64,000 nt of DNA from Adenophora triphylla var. japonica. Its lineage: Eukaryota; Streptophyta; Magnoliopsida; Asterales; Campanulaceae. The position numbers were made by a program, and so were the translations under genes. Below the pieces are notes generated by a model that saw nothing but the letters and a program-made list of their open reading frames with translations, had not been told where the DNA came from and ran no database searches. The stretch is taken from positions 62,001 through 126,000 of the forward strand of contig JAFEMH010004876.1 of assembly GCA_022495995.1 (NCBI GenBank). The letters run 5' to 3'. Below are positions 12,531-22,235 of the stretch, in pieces. Within the stretch, counting starts at the first letter, position 1. The number at the start of each line of letters is the position of its first letter.

Positions 12531-13293
12531 CCTCCCGGCCACGAATCCCAGGCACAAGACGCCTCCAGGCGCTGAGGCAATTCGACCACCGCCCAGCTCA
12601 GCGGCAATTCGAGGAAGGAGCCAACACCTCGGCTTACGAATCCCAAGGCACGAGACGCCCCTCAAAATGCCCGACGGCCATTCGAAGAAGAGCCAACACC
12701 TCCCCACCACGAATCCCAGAGCACGAGACGCCTCCCAAGCGCGCAGGCAATTCAAGAGAAGGAGCTGACACCTCCCGGCCACGAATATCAAGGCACAAGA
12801 CGCCTCCAAACGCTCAACGACAACTCGACCCTTTGCAGCCTCAAAATTCCGAAAGTCATCTTCCCAACGAAAGGGCCCTACAAGGTCATGCATCCCCAGC
12901 GGTTCAAGCACGGCGGTCGGTGTAAGCCCGAACCTCGCCCGCCAGCGCAAGCAGGCCATGAAGTAAGCCATGTAAATGGCCAGAGCTCCTCCCCGACAAG
13001 TCGATGAAGGGAAGTCATGCAAGGCTGCATATCCCGGGCCACCGACCATCATCCTTGCCCACTCAACGGCAAAACAAGCACGCGAAGGAGCGACACCTCC
13101 GTACTGAAGTCCCCGAGGCACGAAGCGCCTCCCAAAACGCGCCAAATGGTGAAGCAATCATCGGCCGTCATCCTCGCCCACTTCAACGCGGCGCAAGCAC
13201 CTGCAAGCGGTCATCGTAAGTCCAGGCCCTTCTACATCGACATGCAAAAACACAAAGGCATCTACGCCTCTCGAGAAGCACTAGGCGGCAACC
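12531..13293 (+). repeat. Diverged repeat units, element A
   Basis: Degenerate copies are built on CACGAATCCCARGGCACRAGACGCCTCC and the GGCAATTC end of the preceding unit, becoming irregular towards 13290. A long minus-strand open frame (12477-13157) is a by-product of these GC-rich repeats. Nothing else is seen. Confidence 0.6.
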
Positions 13294-13830
13294 ATGCCTC
13301 CACTAGCGGCTAGAAGACGATTCAAAGTCCTCGCGCATTACATCAAACTGCGGCTAGAAGACGATTCAAAGTCCTCGCGCATTACATCAAACCGCCGCCA
13401 GAAGACGATTCAAAGTCCTCCAGCGTGGCACAAACTGCGGCTAGAAGACGATTCAAAGTCCTCGCGCATTACATCAACCGCCGCCAGATGACGATTCAAA
13501 GTCCTCCAGCGTGGCACCAACCGCCGCCAGATGACGATTCAAAGTCCTCCAGCGTGGCACAAACCGCGGCTAGAAGACGATTCCAAAGTCCTCGCGCATA
13601 ACATCAACCGCCGCCAGAAGACGATTCAAAGTCCTCCAGCGTGGCACCAACCGCCGCCAGATGACGATTCAAAGTCCTCCAGCGTGGCATCAACTGCGGC
13701 TAGAAGACGATTCAAAGTCCTCACGCATCACATCAACCGCCGCCAGAAGACGATTCAAAGTCCTCCGTGGCATGGCACCAGCTGCCGGATGACGATTCAA
13801 AGTCCTCGGCTGTGGCAGAATCGAAGACGA
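13294..13830 (+). repeat. Second tandem array (~42 bp), element A
   Basis: About thirteen copies alternate between two variants, GACGATTCAAAGTCCTCGCG followed by CATTACATCAAC, and the same start followed by CAGCGTGGCACCAAC, joined by CCGCCGCCAGA or TGCGGCTAGA. The alternation suggests a higher-order dimer of about 84 bp. It lies between the first array and the 3' LTR. Confidence 0.8.
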
Positions 13831-14092
13831 TTCAAGTCCTCACGCTATCTCCCGGCCGGAAGGCTTTAAACCACTCGGTCCGAAGACCGTATAAACCTCC
13901 CAAATCACTATCTCCAGGCCGGAAGGCCTTAAACCACCCGATTAGGAAAATCGTAAAATTTCCCATCCGGGACACCACCACGTCCTCACAATTTGACCTC
14001 GGCGGTCACCACATCCTTCGGCGGCCTCCGACTCCTACACGGCCTTCGAGAACACCACGCCCACCTCGCACTCACAAATTCACGACCTCGAA

Positions 14093-14305
14093 CTACGACC
14101 GGGCTTGATTCCCGCCAGGGATACGTAGGAATCCTATCACAGAGTCCAGCCATCGACCTATACGGTCACCTAGGACACCACCACGTCCTCACCACTGACC
14201 TCGGCGGTCACACAACACTCCAGGGCACCACCACGCCCGCATTCACAAAACACTCACCCCACATCCGAACTACGACCAGGCTTGATTCCCGCCAGGGATA
14301 CGTAG
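14093..14305 (+). ncRNA. Two motif G hairpins upstream of the 3' LTR, element A
   Basis: Copies lie at 14093-14128 and 14270-14305. Each has the CTACG/CGTAG outer stem and a UCCC-GCCA-GGGA inner hairpin, in sense orientation. Around them a GGACACCACCACGTCCTCA unit repeats three or four times (about 13965-14370). Confidence 0.55.
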
Positions 14306-14474
14306 GAATCCTATCATGTGGTCAGGCTGACATCAAAAACGGTCACCCGAAAGGACACCACCACGTCCTCACTTTGACCCTCACGGTCACTTCCTCTCCC
14401 AAAGACGCGATCCCATTAGGACCCTTATCTTATCGGCGACCCCACTTCTTTCATAAGTGACGTCGTCGAGGGCT

Positions 14475-15885
14475 TCGTAAGTACCCCAATCTGATCACTC
14501 CCTTTCAAACACACGGGAAACACCGTAGACTCATCCACGCGGCCTCGGAGACCTCTCTCACTCAAAACCCTCTCAAAACCCTCTCAAAACCCCAACCAAA
14601 CCAAGGGAGGAGCCTTTCTGGGACAAAAAGGGACAAAAGGACCTTTTGGGATTTTTCAGGAAATCAGAAAAGCAGTTAAGGTCCGTACGGACCTCTTTGT
14701 TTCAATGATTACTAAATCCCCTTAAAGTCCACAATATTCCCTCAAATCCGGAAGAAATGATGACTTCCTCTGCAGAGTTGGTCCGTACGGACCTCTTTGC
14801 ATGCAAGATGGTCCGCACGGACCTTCTTGCATGGGGACATCATCATTCCGTAATATTCTCCATCATTGCGCATTCCCTCAAATCGAGGAAATCCAAAATT
14901 CGGATAACCAAGAAGGTCCGTACGGACCTCTTTTTGCTCCGAAATTTTTACTATAAATAGAGGGCTCCCCCTCCTCATTTTCACACACCTCCCACTTCTC
15001 TCTTCCTCCCTAAGCCTTCTGGCTCCCCTTCTAAGACCTTTCGAGGCATTCCCGGCCCCTTCGGATCCTTCCGAGGCCTTCCGAGCTCCCTTGTGGTGCT
15101 CCGAAGCCTCTCCGAGCGCTCCCGCGACGCTCCCGCGCTGCCCCGAGGCACTCTCGAGGTACTCTGAGGCCCCTCGTGGTACTCCGAGGCCTTGCACAGT
15201 CTTTCCACGGTGTCCGGCTCTTTACGGAGTCAAAGCCGACGATCCCAAACCACGCCGAAACTCTGCCCGAGTGACTCCGCCACCACAACGCACGCCGAAC
15301 CTCCTGCCCGAGTGATCCCGACGATCCCCACGCACGCCGAACCTCCGCCCGAACGCAGCCTACAACCTCAACTCACGCCGAAACTCGTCCGCACAACCGG
15401 TCCCTCCCGAAGCAATCCCGATCCGTGCAGGAACGCTACTCCGACCTCAAACACTATGCCCCAGCGGAAGACGGACACGAACCAACATTGGTAAGGCTTC
15501 CTTCCTATACTATTTCAATACATTTCCATACATAGCATACAATGTAGACATCCGATACAGCATGCATTTTTAAAAGCACACACACACACACACAACATTT
15601 AAAGGATATTAGGGGTATCCGAAAGACTCGTTTTACGAGGCTACTCGGGTGAGCTCTAATATTCTAATATTCTCTTCCGGGAGTCATCGACCTCCGAACT
15701 CAAAATCTCATCACACAAAAACAGCTTTAAAATTATCTTTAAGCGATGCCCTTTTCAATGTTTTGGGCTTAATAAAAACGGCGTGGCGACTCTACAAATG
15801 CGAAAACAAACGGCGAGACACCTTCCAACGCGAAAGATGCCAGATGCCGGGGCCGCGAGGCCTTTCTCGGATCCGGGTAATTTCA
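14475..15885 (+). repeat. Element A 3' LTR
   Basis: The start CGTAAGTACCCCAATCTG corresponds to TGTAAGTACCCCAATCTG of the solo LTR (reverse, ending 51160) and of element C (39177). The end is GGGTAATTTCA. A purine stretch, CGAGGGCTT, precedes it. It contains GGTCCGTACGGACC palindromes, a TATA box at 14952-14959 and a CA microsatellite near 15580. The length is about 1411 bp, against 1430 for the solo copy. Confidence 0.9.
14680..14959 (+). promoter_or_regulatory. LTR promoter, element A: four palindromes and TATA box
   Basis: GGTCCGTACGGACC lies at 14680-14693, 14780-14793 and 14915-14928, with the variant GGTCCGCACGGACC at 14810-14823. TATAAATA lies at 14952-14959, 24 bp after the last palindrome. 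The palindromes are mostly followed by CTCTTTG, in most cases CTCTTTGCA. The same layout occurs in reverse in the solo LTR (50664-50944). Confidence 0.75.
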
Positions 15886-15920
15886 CGACTCTCATATTTT
15901 TTTCGGCGAGCGCTCATTCA

Positions 15921-16554
15921 CTTACGATGACGGAGGGGTTGAAAACGAGGAAGGGAATGGACTTCCATTAGGTTTTCGTTAAATGACGGGCTTACGATGA
16001 CGGCCGGGGTTGAAAACTAGGAAGGGAATGGACTTCCGTTAGGTTTTTGTTAAATGAACGGGCTTACGATGACTGTCGGGGTTGAAAACTAGGAAGGGAA
16101 TGGACTTTTGTTAGGTTTTCGTTAAATGAACGGGCTTACGTTGACGGCCGAGGTTGAAAACTAGGAAGGGAATGGACTTTCGTTAGGTTTTCGTTAAATG
16201 AACGTGCTTACGATGACGGTCGGGGTTGAAAACTAGGAAGGGAATGGACTTTCGTTAGGTTTTCGTTAAAGGACGGGCTTACGATGGCGGCCGAGGTTGA
16301 AAACTAGGAAGGGAATGGACTTCCGTTAGGTTTTCGTTAAAGGACGGGCTTACGATGACAGCCGGGGTTGAAAATGAGGAAGGGAATGGACTTCCGTTAG
16401 GTTTTCGTTAAAGGACGGGCTTATGATGACGGTCGGGGTTGAAAACTAGGAAGGAAATGGACTTCCGTTAGGTTTTCGTTAAAGGACGTGCTTACGATGA
16501 CGGCCGGGGTTGAAAACGAGGAAGGGAATGGACTTCCGTTAGGTTTTCGTTAAA
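15921..16554 (-). repeat. ~71-bp tandem repeats with CCGGCCGTC core, element B
   Basis: CTTACG-type unit starts lie at 15921, 15991, 16063, 16135, 16207, 16278, 16349, 16420 and 16491, giving nine copies of 70-72 bp. In the minus sense each contains CCCGGCCGTCATCGTAAG followed by a unique part with CCTAACGGAAGTCCATTCCC. The core matches the arrays of elements A and C although the rest of the unit does not. Confidence 0.9.
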
Positions 16555-16620
16555 CCGGGGGTCTGGGTGCAGAGGACCAGAAATTAAAGGGGCAAAACAG
16601 GAATTTTGCCCTGCAATCTT

Positions 16621-16632
16621 GTCCGCACGAAT
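16621..16632 (+). promoter_or_regulatory. Degenerate palindrome upstream of PMD, element B
   Basis: GTCCGCACGAAT, preceded by TGCAATCTT, is a decayed form of the ATCCGCGCGGAT-type palindrome, which is preceded by GCAATCTC elsewhere in B (20147 and 29774). It lies 161 bp upstream of the PMD start codon. Confidence 0.45.
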
Positions 16633-16792
16633 CAGACCAGCAGGGCGCCTGGTTCAAAAATACAGACAGTCGTGTCTGTCTTCTCCAACTTCCCAAGCAG
16701 CTAGACAGAGAGACGAGAGAAAAACGAGAGAGAGGAGATAGAAACCTCCATTGTTGTCCAATTTCTTCGCAAAATCCTTCAAAATCAAGGCT

Positions 16793-19700
16793 ATGGAGCA
16801 AAGGGGAGGAGCTCGTGGAGTCCGTCGAGGACGGGTGAGTCGGGAGGCGGCGGAGAGGAGGCTCGAGTTGGTGAGAATGCACCGCCATTACACGCTCTCG
16901 CAATCGATGAATGAGGAGTTTTATCTGGATATGTGGCAACATTGGGCCACCGACGAGGATCTCCGCATGGTATGATACTCAATTTTGGCTCTTTTGTTGA
17001 TTTTTTGTCAAAATTGGTATATGTTAGACTTAGGGCTTGAATTGTCAAAATTGGGGCTTTTGTTTATTTTGCCATGGAAAATTGAAATTGGCGATGCATG
17101 TGTTTAATTGAAATTATGGGTAGAAAGAATATGCAATTTGTTTATGAAAAACATTGGTAGTTTGCATAATGTAAAAAACAAAGTGGGTACAAATTTACCG
17201 AATTTGGGACGGACTCTTGCATAAGAGATTTTTTTTGTGGTGAAAATTTGCTTTTGTGAATGCATGCTTGATGATATGATGCACGAATGTGAGAAAAGAT
17301 GCATGCTATGTAAGGATGTACAAATTTGCCGAATTTGAAACGGACTCTTGTATAAGAGATTTTGAATGAAAATTGCATTTTGTAAAATGAACACAAATTT
17401 GCCGAATTTGGAACGGACTCTTGTATAAGAGATTTTGAATGAAAATTGCATTTTGTAAAATGAACACAAATTTGCCGAATTTGAAACGGACTCTTGTATA
17501 AGAGATTTTGATGAGAATTGAGTGTGAGAAAAGAATGTGTGTAGGAAAATGTATCCGAAAATGGGACGGAGTTTATTTTCTTTCTTTTCTGTTCTTTTGT
17601 TGTTCATATCACATTGGCAATTTTGATGACATATTTGTGTTGTGTCTATTTTCAGGAGAGAGGTGATATCATCCAACGCAAGTTGGATAAGCTGAAGACG
17701 CGGGGGTCCGTGGAGGCAGTTGTCAGGCTTTGGGATGCTTTGCCCACAGCTGGCAGGGTGGGCTATCGGAGTCCTCGTCAGCTTGTGGTGACTTCTAAGC
17801 TTTATGGCTTTGTTGAGGGCCTGAGGGGAGTGGCTGGATTACATAAGAGCAAGGGGCTCCTTTTGGCGCTGGTGGAGTACTGGTGGGATGTTACCCACAC
17901 TTTTCACTTCTTTTGGGGAGAGGCTACCGTGACCCCTACTTATTATGCCGCTATTACTGGCCTGTCCTTTAAGGGGCTCAGCTTGGAATGGCACGACGGG
18001 TATATGGACGCGGAGCTGATGAATCTGCTGGGGATTGTCATCGTGCCGCGGAAGGGGATGGGCATGGAGTATGCCATGATCAAGACTAAGTTGGCCGAGA
18101 GCATAGCTCGGTACAAGAGAGGGGACCAGACCATCACAGCTGAGCAGATCGCTCGATGCTTCTTATGGTTCTCCCTTTCTAGCACTTTGTTTGGGCATGC
18201 TGAGGGTACGGCTATGTTCTCTTTGCTGGGGTCTTTGGCAGACATAGACAGGATAGATGAGTACGCCTGGGGAGAGGCTGGCTTGGCGGAGTTATACTTC
18301 GCTTTGGACAGATACAGCAGGAAGGCATCCACCTCCCTGACCTGCTTCGTGTTCCCATTAGAGGTACACTCTCTTTCTTTTCCTTTATCCTTCGTACATA
18401 TTGTGTATGCACTTTTGGTTTTTTGATGGGTTTCCTTTGTTGGATGCAGGTTTGGGCCTTGGAGATTTTTAGCTGTGCCTTGTGGGACCATATCCAGGGG
18501 GAGGCTTTTGCATACCCGGCGATGCTTTGGTGGACGAAGGACGCCCGGGTGAAGAGGACTAGCCGGACTAGGATAATGATGCGGTACAGTGATGCGATGC
18601 CATTTTTGAGGGCGAAGACTAGTGATAGGGTTAATTTTTACCCTTAGAGCCGGTTCGAGGTGGACCAGCTAGGTGGCGCTGAGCGCTGGACGAGCTCTGC
18701 GATGTTTACTACTTGGGGGAGAGGGTGACAAGGCAGCATGGTCTAGGGTTGGCTGCTTTGACGCTGGCTGAGCCTCCGACTGACATGATGTTTCCCCGGG
18801 AAGGGTCAGAGAATTGGGACTGGTTCAGAGGTGGGCGGCCTGCCCTGGAGTACGTTACTCAGGAGCCATATCAGGCGTTCGTGGTACGTAGGCTGAGGAC
18901 GCCTCAGGTGCTGGCGAGGGAGGGGGATTCGGTAGTGAGGATCCCTCGGGCGGACTTTTCGTATACCCAGGATGGGGTTAGGATGAGGGCACAGATACCC
19001 CTCCCAGCGGTGATGCCGTGAGCTTTTTGGCCTCGACCGAATGCTCAGGTATGTGCTGATCGCGTTCTGGTTGTTTTGGCTTTGTACTTCTTTCGTCATT
19101 ATTTCAACTGTTTTTTAATGCTTCTATTTCTTCTTTGCAGTACTTGTCCCGGGTTGTGGATCGACTTTTGCGCTAGGTTATCGGAGCGAAGAAGTTCATT
19201 CGCAACCTCATGACGCGAGGGAATGCGAAGGGCTCGGAGAGGGCGGCGCGGCTGGGATCTAGTGCTTCTATGTGGGAGAGGTCCCCCATTCCTGCCAGCG
19301 AGACTATGCCAGGCAGGAGGTCAATGGAGACTCCTCGCGCTCAGCCCAGGGGGTCGAAGGACGTTTCTCCTTCTGGCTATATGGACAGGAGCGTGGAGCT
19401 CTCCCAGGATCATATCATCTTCGGAGGCATGGAGGGACCGGGCTTCATACAGGGCAGGACCGGCGAGGGTTCCTCTTCACACGGTGGTGGTTACGGCGCT
19501 TTTGAGCTGCAGGGAGATTATGGGACTCCCTTACAGACCCAGGGCACATACGGCCAGAGTTCTGGCGCCTTCTCCTTCGGGTACGACTTCTTTGCGGATA
19601 TTGGTGTGCCGTATCGGGGCGTGTCGGCTGATCCCGAGGACCGATACTCTGATGCTGAGGAGGATGACATAGAGCCGGAGATGGCTTTTTCGGAGGCAAC

Positions 19701-19803
19701 GGCTGAGGGGCCAAGTACGGCTCGACGGAATGTGCGGAGGCGCGGCAAGGAGGTTATCAGGGAGGAAGATCCCGTTCTCGATTCGGATAGCGATTCCGAC
19801 TGA
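16793..19803 (+). pseudogene. Element B plant mobile domain (PMD) gene, four exons, interrupted
   Basis: This is the best preserved PMD copy. Exon 1 is 16793-16969 (MEQRGG..., 59 codons). Exon 2 is 17656-18363 and holds most of the domain, with WDVTHTFHFFWGEATVTP, LSFKGLSLEW and AWGEAGLAELYFALDRYSR. Exon 3 starts at 18450 (VWALEIF) and exon 4 at 19141. Introns have GT donors and AG acceptors and the first two junctions are phase 0. Exon 3 has a stop at 18645 and a frame change before 18713, so the full protein is lost. The C-terminus is Gly/Ser-rich with a basic patch and an acidic DSDSDSD tail ending at 19803. PMD proteins in hosts are nuclear and linked to transposon silencing; the role in the element is unknown. 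Confidence 0.8.
17190..17520 (+). repeat. Tandem repeats in PMD intron 1, element B
   Basis: Units start with GCCGAATTTGRAACGGACTC at about 17198, 17329, 17402 and 17475; the last two steps are 73 bp. The GCCG...ACGGACT core is shared with intron-1 repeats of elements A and C. Confidence 0.8.
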
Positions 19804-20272
19804 GTGTACTTGTTAGGGCAGAAAACACATATACATTTGATGCACATTATTTTCTATTTTTGGCATGTAAAAACTAGTTAATACATTTTATTTTGCTAAG
19901 TATTTTTGTTTTGTTAATCCAATACTGAATGCAAGTTGCATGAGCCCGATTTTGTGTTTTATGGGGACAAAAGAGGGATATTTGTTGGGATTTTGAATGA
20001 AAATCATGGGGAATGGGTATATTTTCATGTTTGGCCGTTTGGGGAAGGATTTCCTCATTTGGGCCAGCAGTTTTTATTGTTGTCAAAAAAGTTTTTGGAC
20101 TAGGGAACAATCTTATCCACGTGGATGAGATTGAGGCTGCAATCTCATCCGCATGGACAAGGGCAGCACCTGGCAGGGTTATTTAAATTTCACCTCAGAG
20201 CTGGTTTTCATCACTCAACTTCATCTTCTTCTCTGTTCTTTCTGAAGCCATGACGCAAAACCATAGAAAGCC
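19804..20272 (+). promoter_or_regulatory. PMD-DUF7745 spacer with DUF7745 promoter, element B
   Basis: The perfect palindrome ATCCACGTGGAT lies at 20115-20126, with an imperfect partner ATCCGCATGGAC at 20147-20158, 32 bp apart. TTATTTAAAT, a TATA-like box, follows at 20179-20188. The start codon of DUF7745 is at 20273. The rest of the spacer is AT-rich with no coding signal. Confidence 0.65.
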
Positions 20273-21685
20273 ATGGAAAACATGAAAAATTCTCCTAAAT
20301 TGCCAAAAGAGTTGTAAATGATCTTCTTTGACAAGTTCAAGGAATGGTCTCGGGAGGTCATGAATGGGAATAGGGCTTTCTTTGAAGAAAGATACAAGAT
20401 CAAGTCTCTATGGTCTCTTAAGGAGCTCGTTCCGGATTATGACTTGATGAGGGCTTCTGCCGCGTTCTGGGACACTCGAAGGCATGTCTTTTGCTTCTCC
20501 TACAACTAAGTGGTTCCCACCATTGAGGATTTTGGGGCGTTACTTGGAGGACCTGAGGTGGAAGAGGTTGCAATTCCCTTGCTCGGAGGGATGTTTTTTG
20601 CCAACAAATTGTCTGGCCTCCTTCAAATCTCTCCGGAGGAAGCCCGAATTATGATTCGAGGACCCGACTATTTTGACATTTCTAGTCTCCCAGATAGGTT
20701 TAGGAGCTTGGGTGTTGTTGGTGATTTTTATTGGGATGCCTTTGCTCTTTGTGCAATCGGGTCCCTGTTCATGGTTTGCTCCTTTGGGATGTGCCACCGG
20801 TCTCTGTTAGACGTTGTTGTGAACTACCGATTGGGCCGGGATATAGTTCCCTTGATCTTGGGAGAGACCCTTCATGCTATTGACCGGTTGGCCACCGGGA
20901 AGCGGTACATGCACGGGGGAAGCCCGTTTCTATTGTCGATGTGGCTGATGGAGAGGCTGGGGGTCCTGCGGGAGGCTCCACTTGCATTCAGGCCATGGAC
21001 TTTTTCCAGGAGGGGAGTTACAGTTGAGATCGAGGATCAGGCCTCGTGGGAACGCTGGATGGCTCAGCGTCGTACCCAGGACATCCGATGGTGGATTCCG
21101 CACTAGCAGATAGAGACTAGGAGGATGCTCCAGGAGGGATCTCAGGTAGTCATGCTTCTGGGGCTCAGTTGGTCTGCCTTCTACATTCCAGCTTTAGTTC
21201 TCAGGCAGTTCGGGATGGAGCAGGTACCTTTGGAGGGCTGCGATGATATTGCCACCCGGGTGGTGATGTCTGTTTCTATGGATGATCCATCTGCATTTCC
21301 CTTCTTTTCCCGAGTATGGAGGTATCATGCTTTTCCTCCTATAGTCCTTCTCAGGCGTCCGGAGAGTATTTATCTGTCCACTTGGTACTTGGATTGGTAT
21401 GAGGGACACATGAGGGAGACTCAGGTGACTCTTATGAGGAGGCGTGAGGCCACGGTGGGACCAGAAGATGTCCCCGTGTCAGTATTGAGAAGAGCTGAGG
21501 CGAGGGCCAGCTCATATGACAGGAGTGGAGATGATATGTTTGACTATGAGATGAGAGTGGAACGTAAGAGAGACAGGGTTCCCATGACGCTACCCAGGAG
21601 GCAGGAAATTAGAGGCAGGCTTGATGGACCCGGCCCCTATGCCGAAGCTAGGGAGGAGGAGGACGGACATCATTCCCGTGCCTAG
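20273..21685 (+). pseudogene. Element B DUF7745-type gene, one frame with three stops
   Basis: A single reading frame of about 470 codons runs from ATG 20273 (MENMKNSPK) to TAG 21683 with no frameshift, broken by stops at 20315, 20507 and 21104. It holds the family hallmarks: LWSLKELVPDYDLM, HVFCFSYN, VVPTIEDFGALLGG, the AIDRLATGKRYMHGGSP motif, WERWMAQ, and RVWRYHAFPPIVLLRRPES. The C-terminal part is rich in Arg and Glu. The same protein in element C reads through two of the three positions. The function is unknown; no catalytic motif or membrane segment is evident. It runs antisense to B's pol and starts behind its own palindrome/TATA region. Confidence 0.8.
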
Positions 21686-21998
21686 GAGGAACACAAGGCA
21701 TGGGGAGGAGACGGAGGAGGACAGAGGGAGATGCTGGCTCTAGTGGCTAGACCCTTGAGTATCCACTGATCATCCTTGCCGACACATTAGTTTTTAGTTA
21801 TGTATTTTTTATGTCTTTTCTTTTAGCTTAGTTGTGAGTTTAAGAGTAGACCAGGCTTGAACTCATCAAGAAGCTTTTAACTGTAATGAGTAGGTGAATT
21901 GAATTAGAGTTTTTTGAGACACAGATGCGATGTGATCATTGTGTTGATGAGAAAATTTGATGTTTATTTATGTTTTAGACCGAACCATTTTTGGCTGC

Positions 21999-22045
21999 CT
22001 ACGTTCCCCTCTTACAAGTGGACTAAGGGGCTCAGGTCTCCGTAG
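21999..22045 (-). ncRNA. Motif G hairpin, element B
   Basis: The outer stem CTACG/CGTAG encloses a 5-bp inner stem of CCCCT with AGGGG. It is in pol sense and followed by GCAGCC, as in element E (51793). Confidence 0.5.
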
Positions 22046-22159
22046 TTCGACCCTATGAATTTGTTGATCTCTTTTTTTTTGTTTTTTGTTGTTTTTTTTT
22101 CTTTTTTTAGAAGGGATAGGTAGAGAGAGGGATGGGAGAAGTGCAACCCTGTTTTTTAC

Positions 22160-22189
22160 CTAGGCCGCCCTTTCGAGTTTTCAACCTAG
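22160..22189 (-). ncRNA. Motif H hairpin, element B
   Basis: In the pol sense: CTAGG, TTGAAAA, then CTC-GAAA-GGG (one U-G pair), GCGG-like linker and CCTAG. It lies 47 bases after the pol stop codon. It is one of five copies whose stems covary. Confidence 0.55.
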
Positions 22190-22235
22190 TTGGGTATTAC
22201 TCTTTTAGTACCTTTAAGGGGAAATGACTCGATCT

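Larger units (their letters stand above)
1..15885 (+). mobile_element. Element A: Ty3/Gypsy LTR retrotransposon, Tat/Ogre type, degenerate
   Basis: The order along the plus strand is: end of the 5' LTR, tRNA-Arg primer site, leader, gag, protease, integrase, then DUF7745 and PMD remnants on the minus strand, tandem repeats, polypurine-like tract and a 1.41-kb 3' LTR. The first 181 bases match the end of the 3' LTR (15706-15885) with only a few differences, which proves the LTR pairing. A tRNA-Arg primer site and antisense extra genes fit the Tat/Ogre lineage. RT and RNase H are missing and all reading frames are broken, so the copy cannot move by itself. The rest of the 5' LTR lies upstream of the window. 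Confidence 0.9.
21686..22235 (-). other. Region between DUF7745 end and pol end, element B
   Basis: The 3' ends of the converging genes meet here. On the minus strand it carries motif H (22160-22189) and motif G (21999-22045), in that order after the pol stop, and a T-rich stretch near 22070-22105. A segment at 21840-21880 matches 7240-7280 of element A in reverse. Confidence 0.6.

Noticed and set aside
12477..13157. 226-codon minus-strand open frame in element A
   Set aside because: It lies in GC-rich degenerate tandem repeats, with a Leu/Ala/Trp/Arg-rich repeat-like sequence and no family motif.
13294..13830. Regular short repeats that could suggest a CRISPR array
   Set aside because: Units are directly adjacent without unique spacers, no cas genes occur, and the DNA is from a plant.
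14566..14600. CTCAAAACCCT repeats resembling telomeric DNA
   Set aside because: Three imperfect 11-bp units within the LTR start of the A family, also in the solo LTR (51045-51075); not the TTTAGGG plant telomere repeat.
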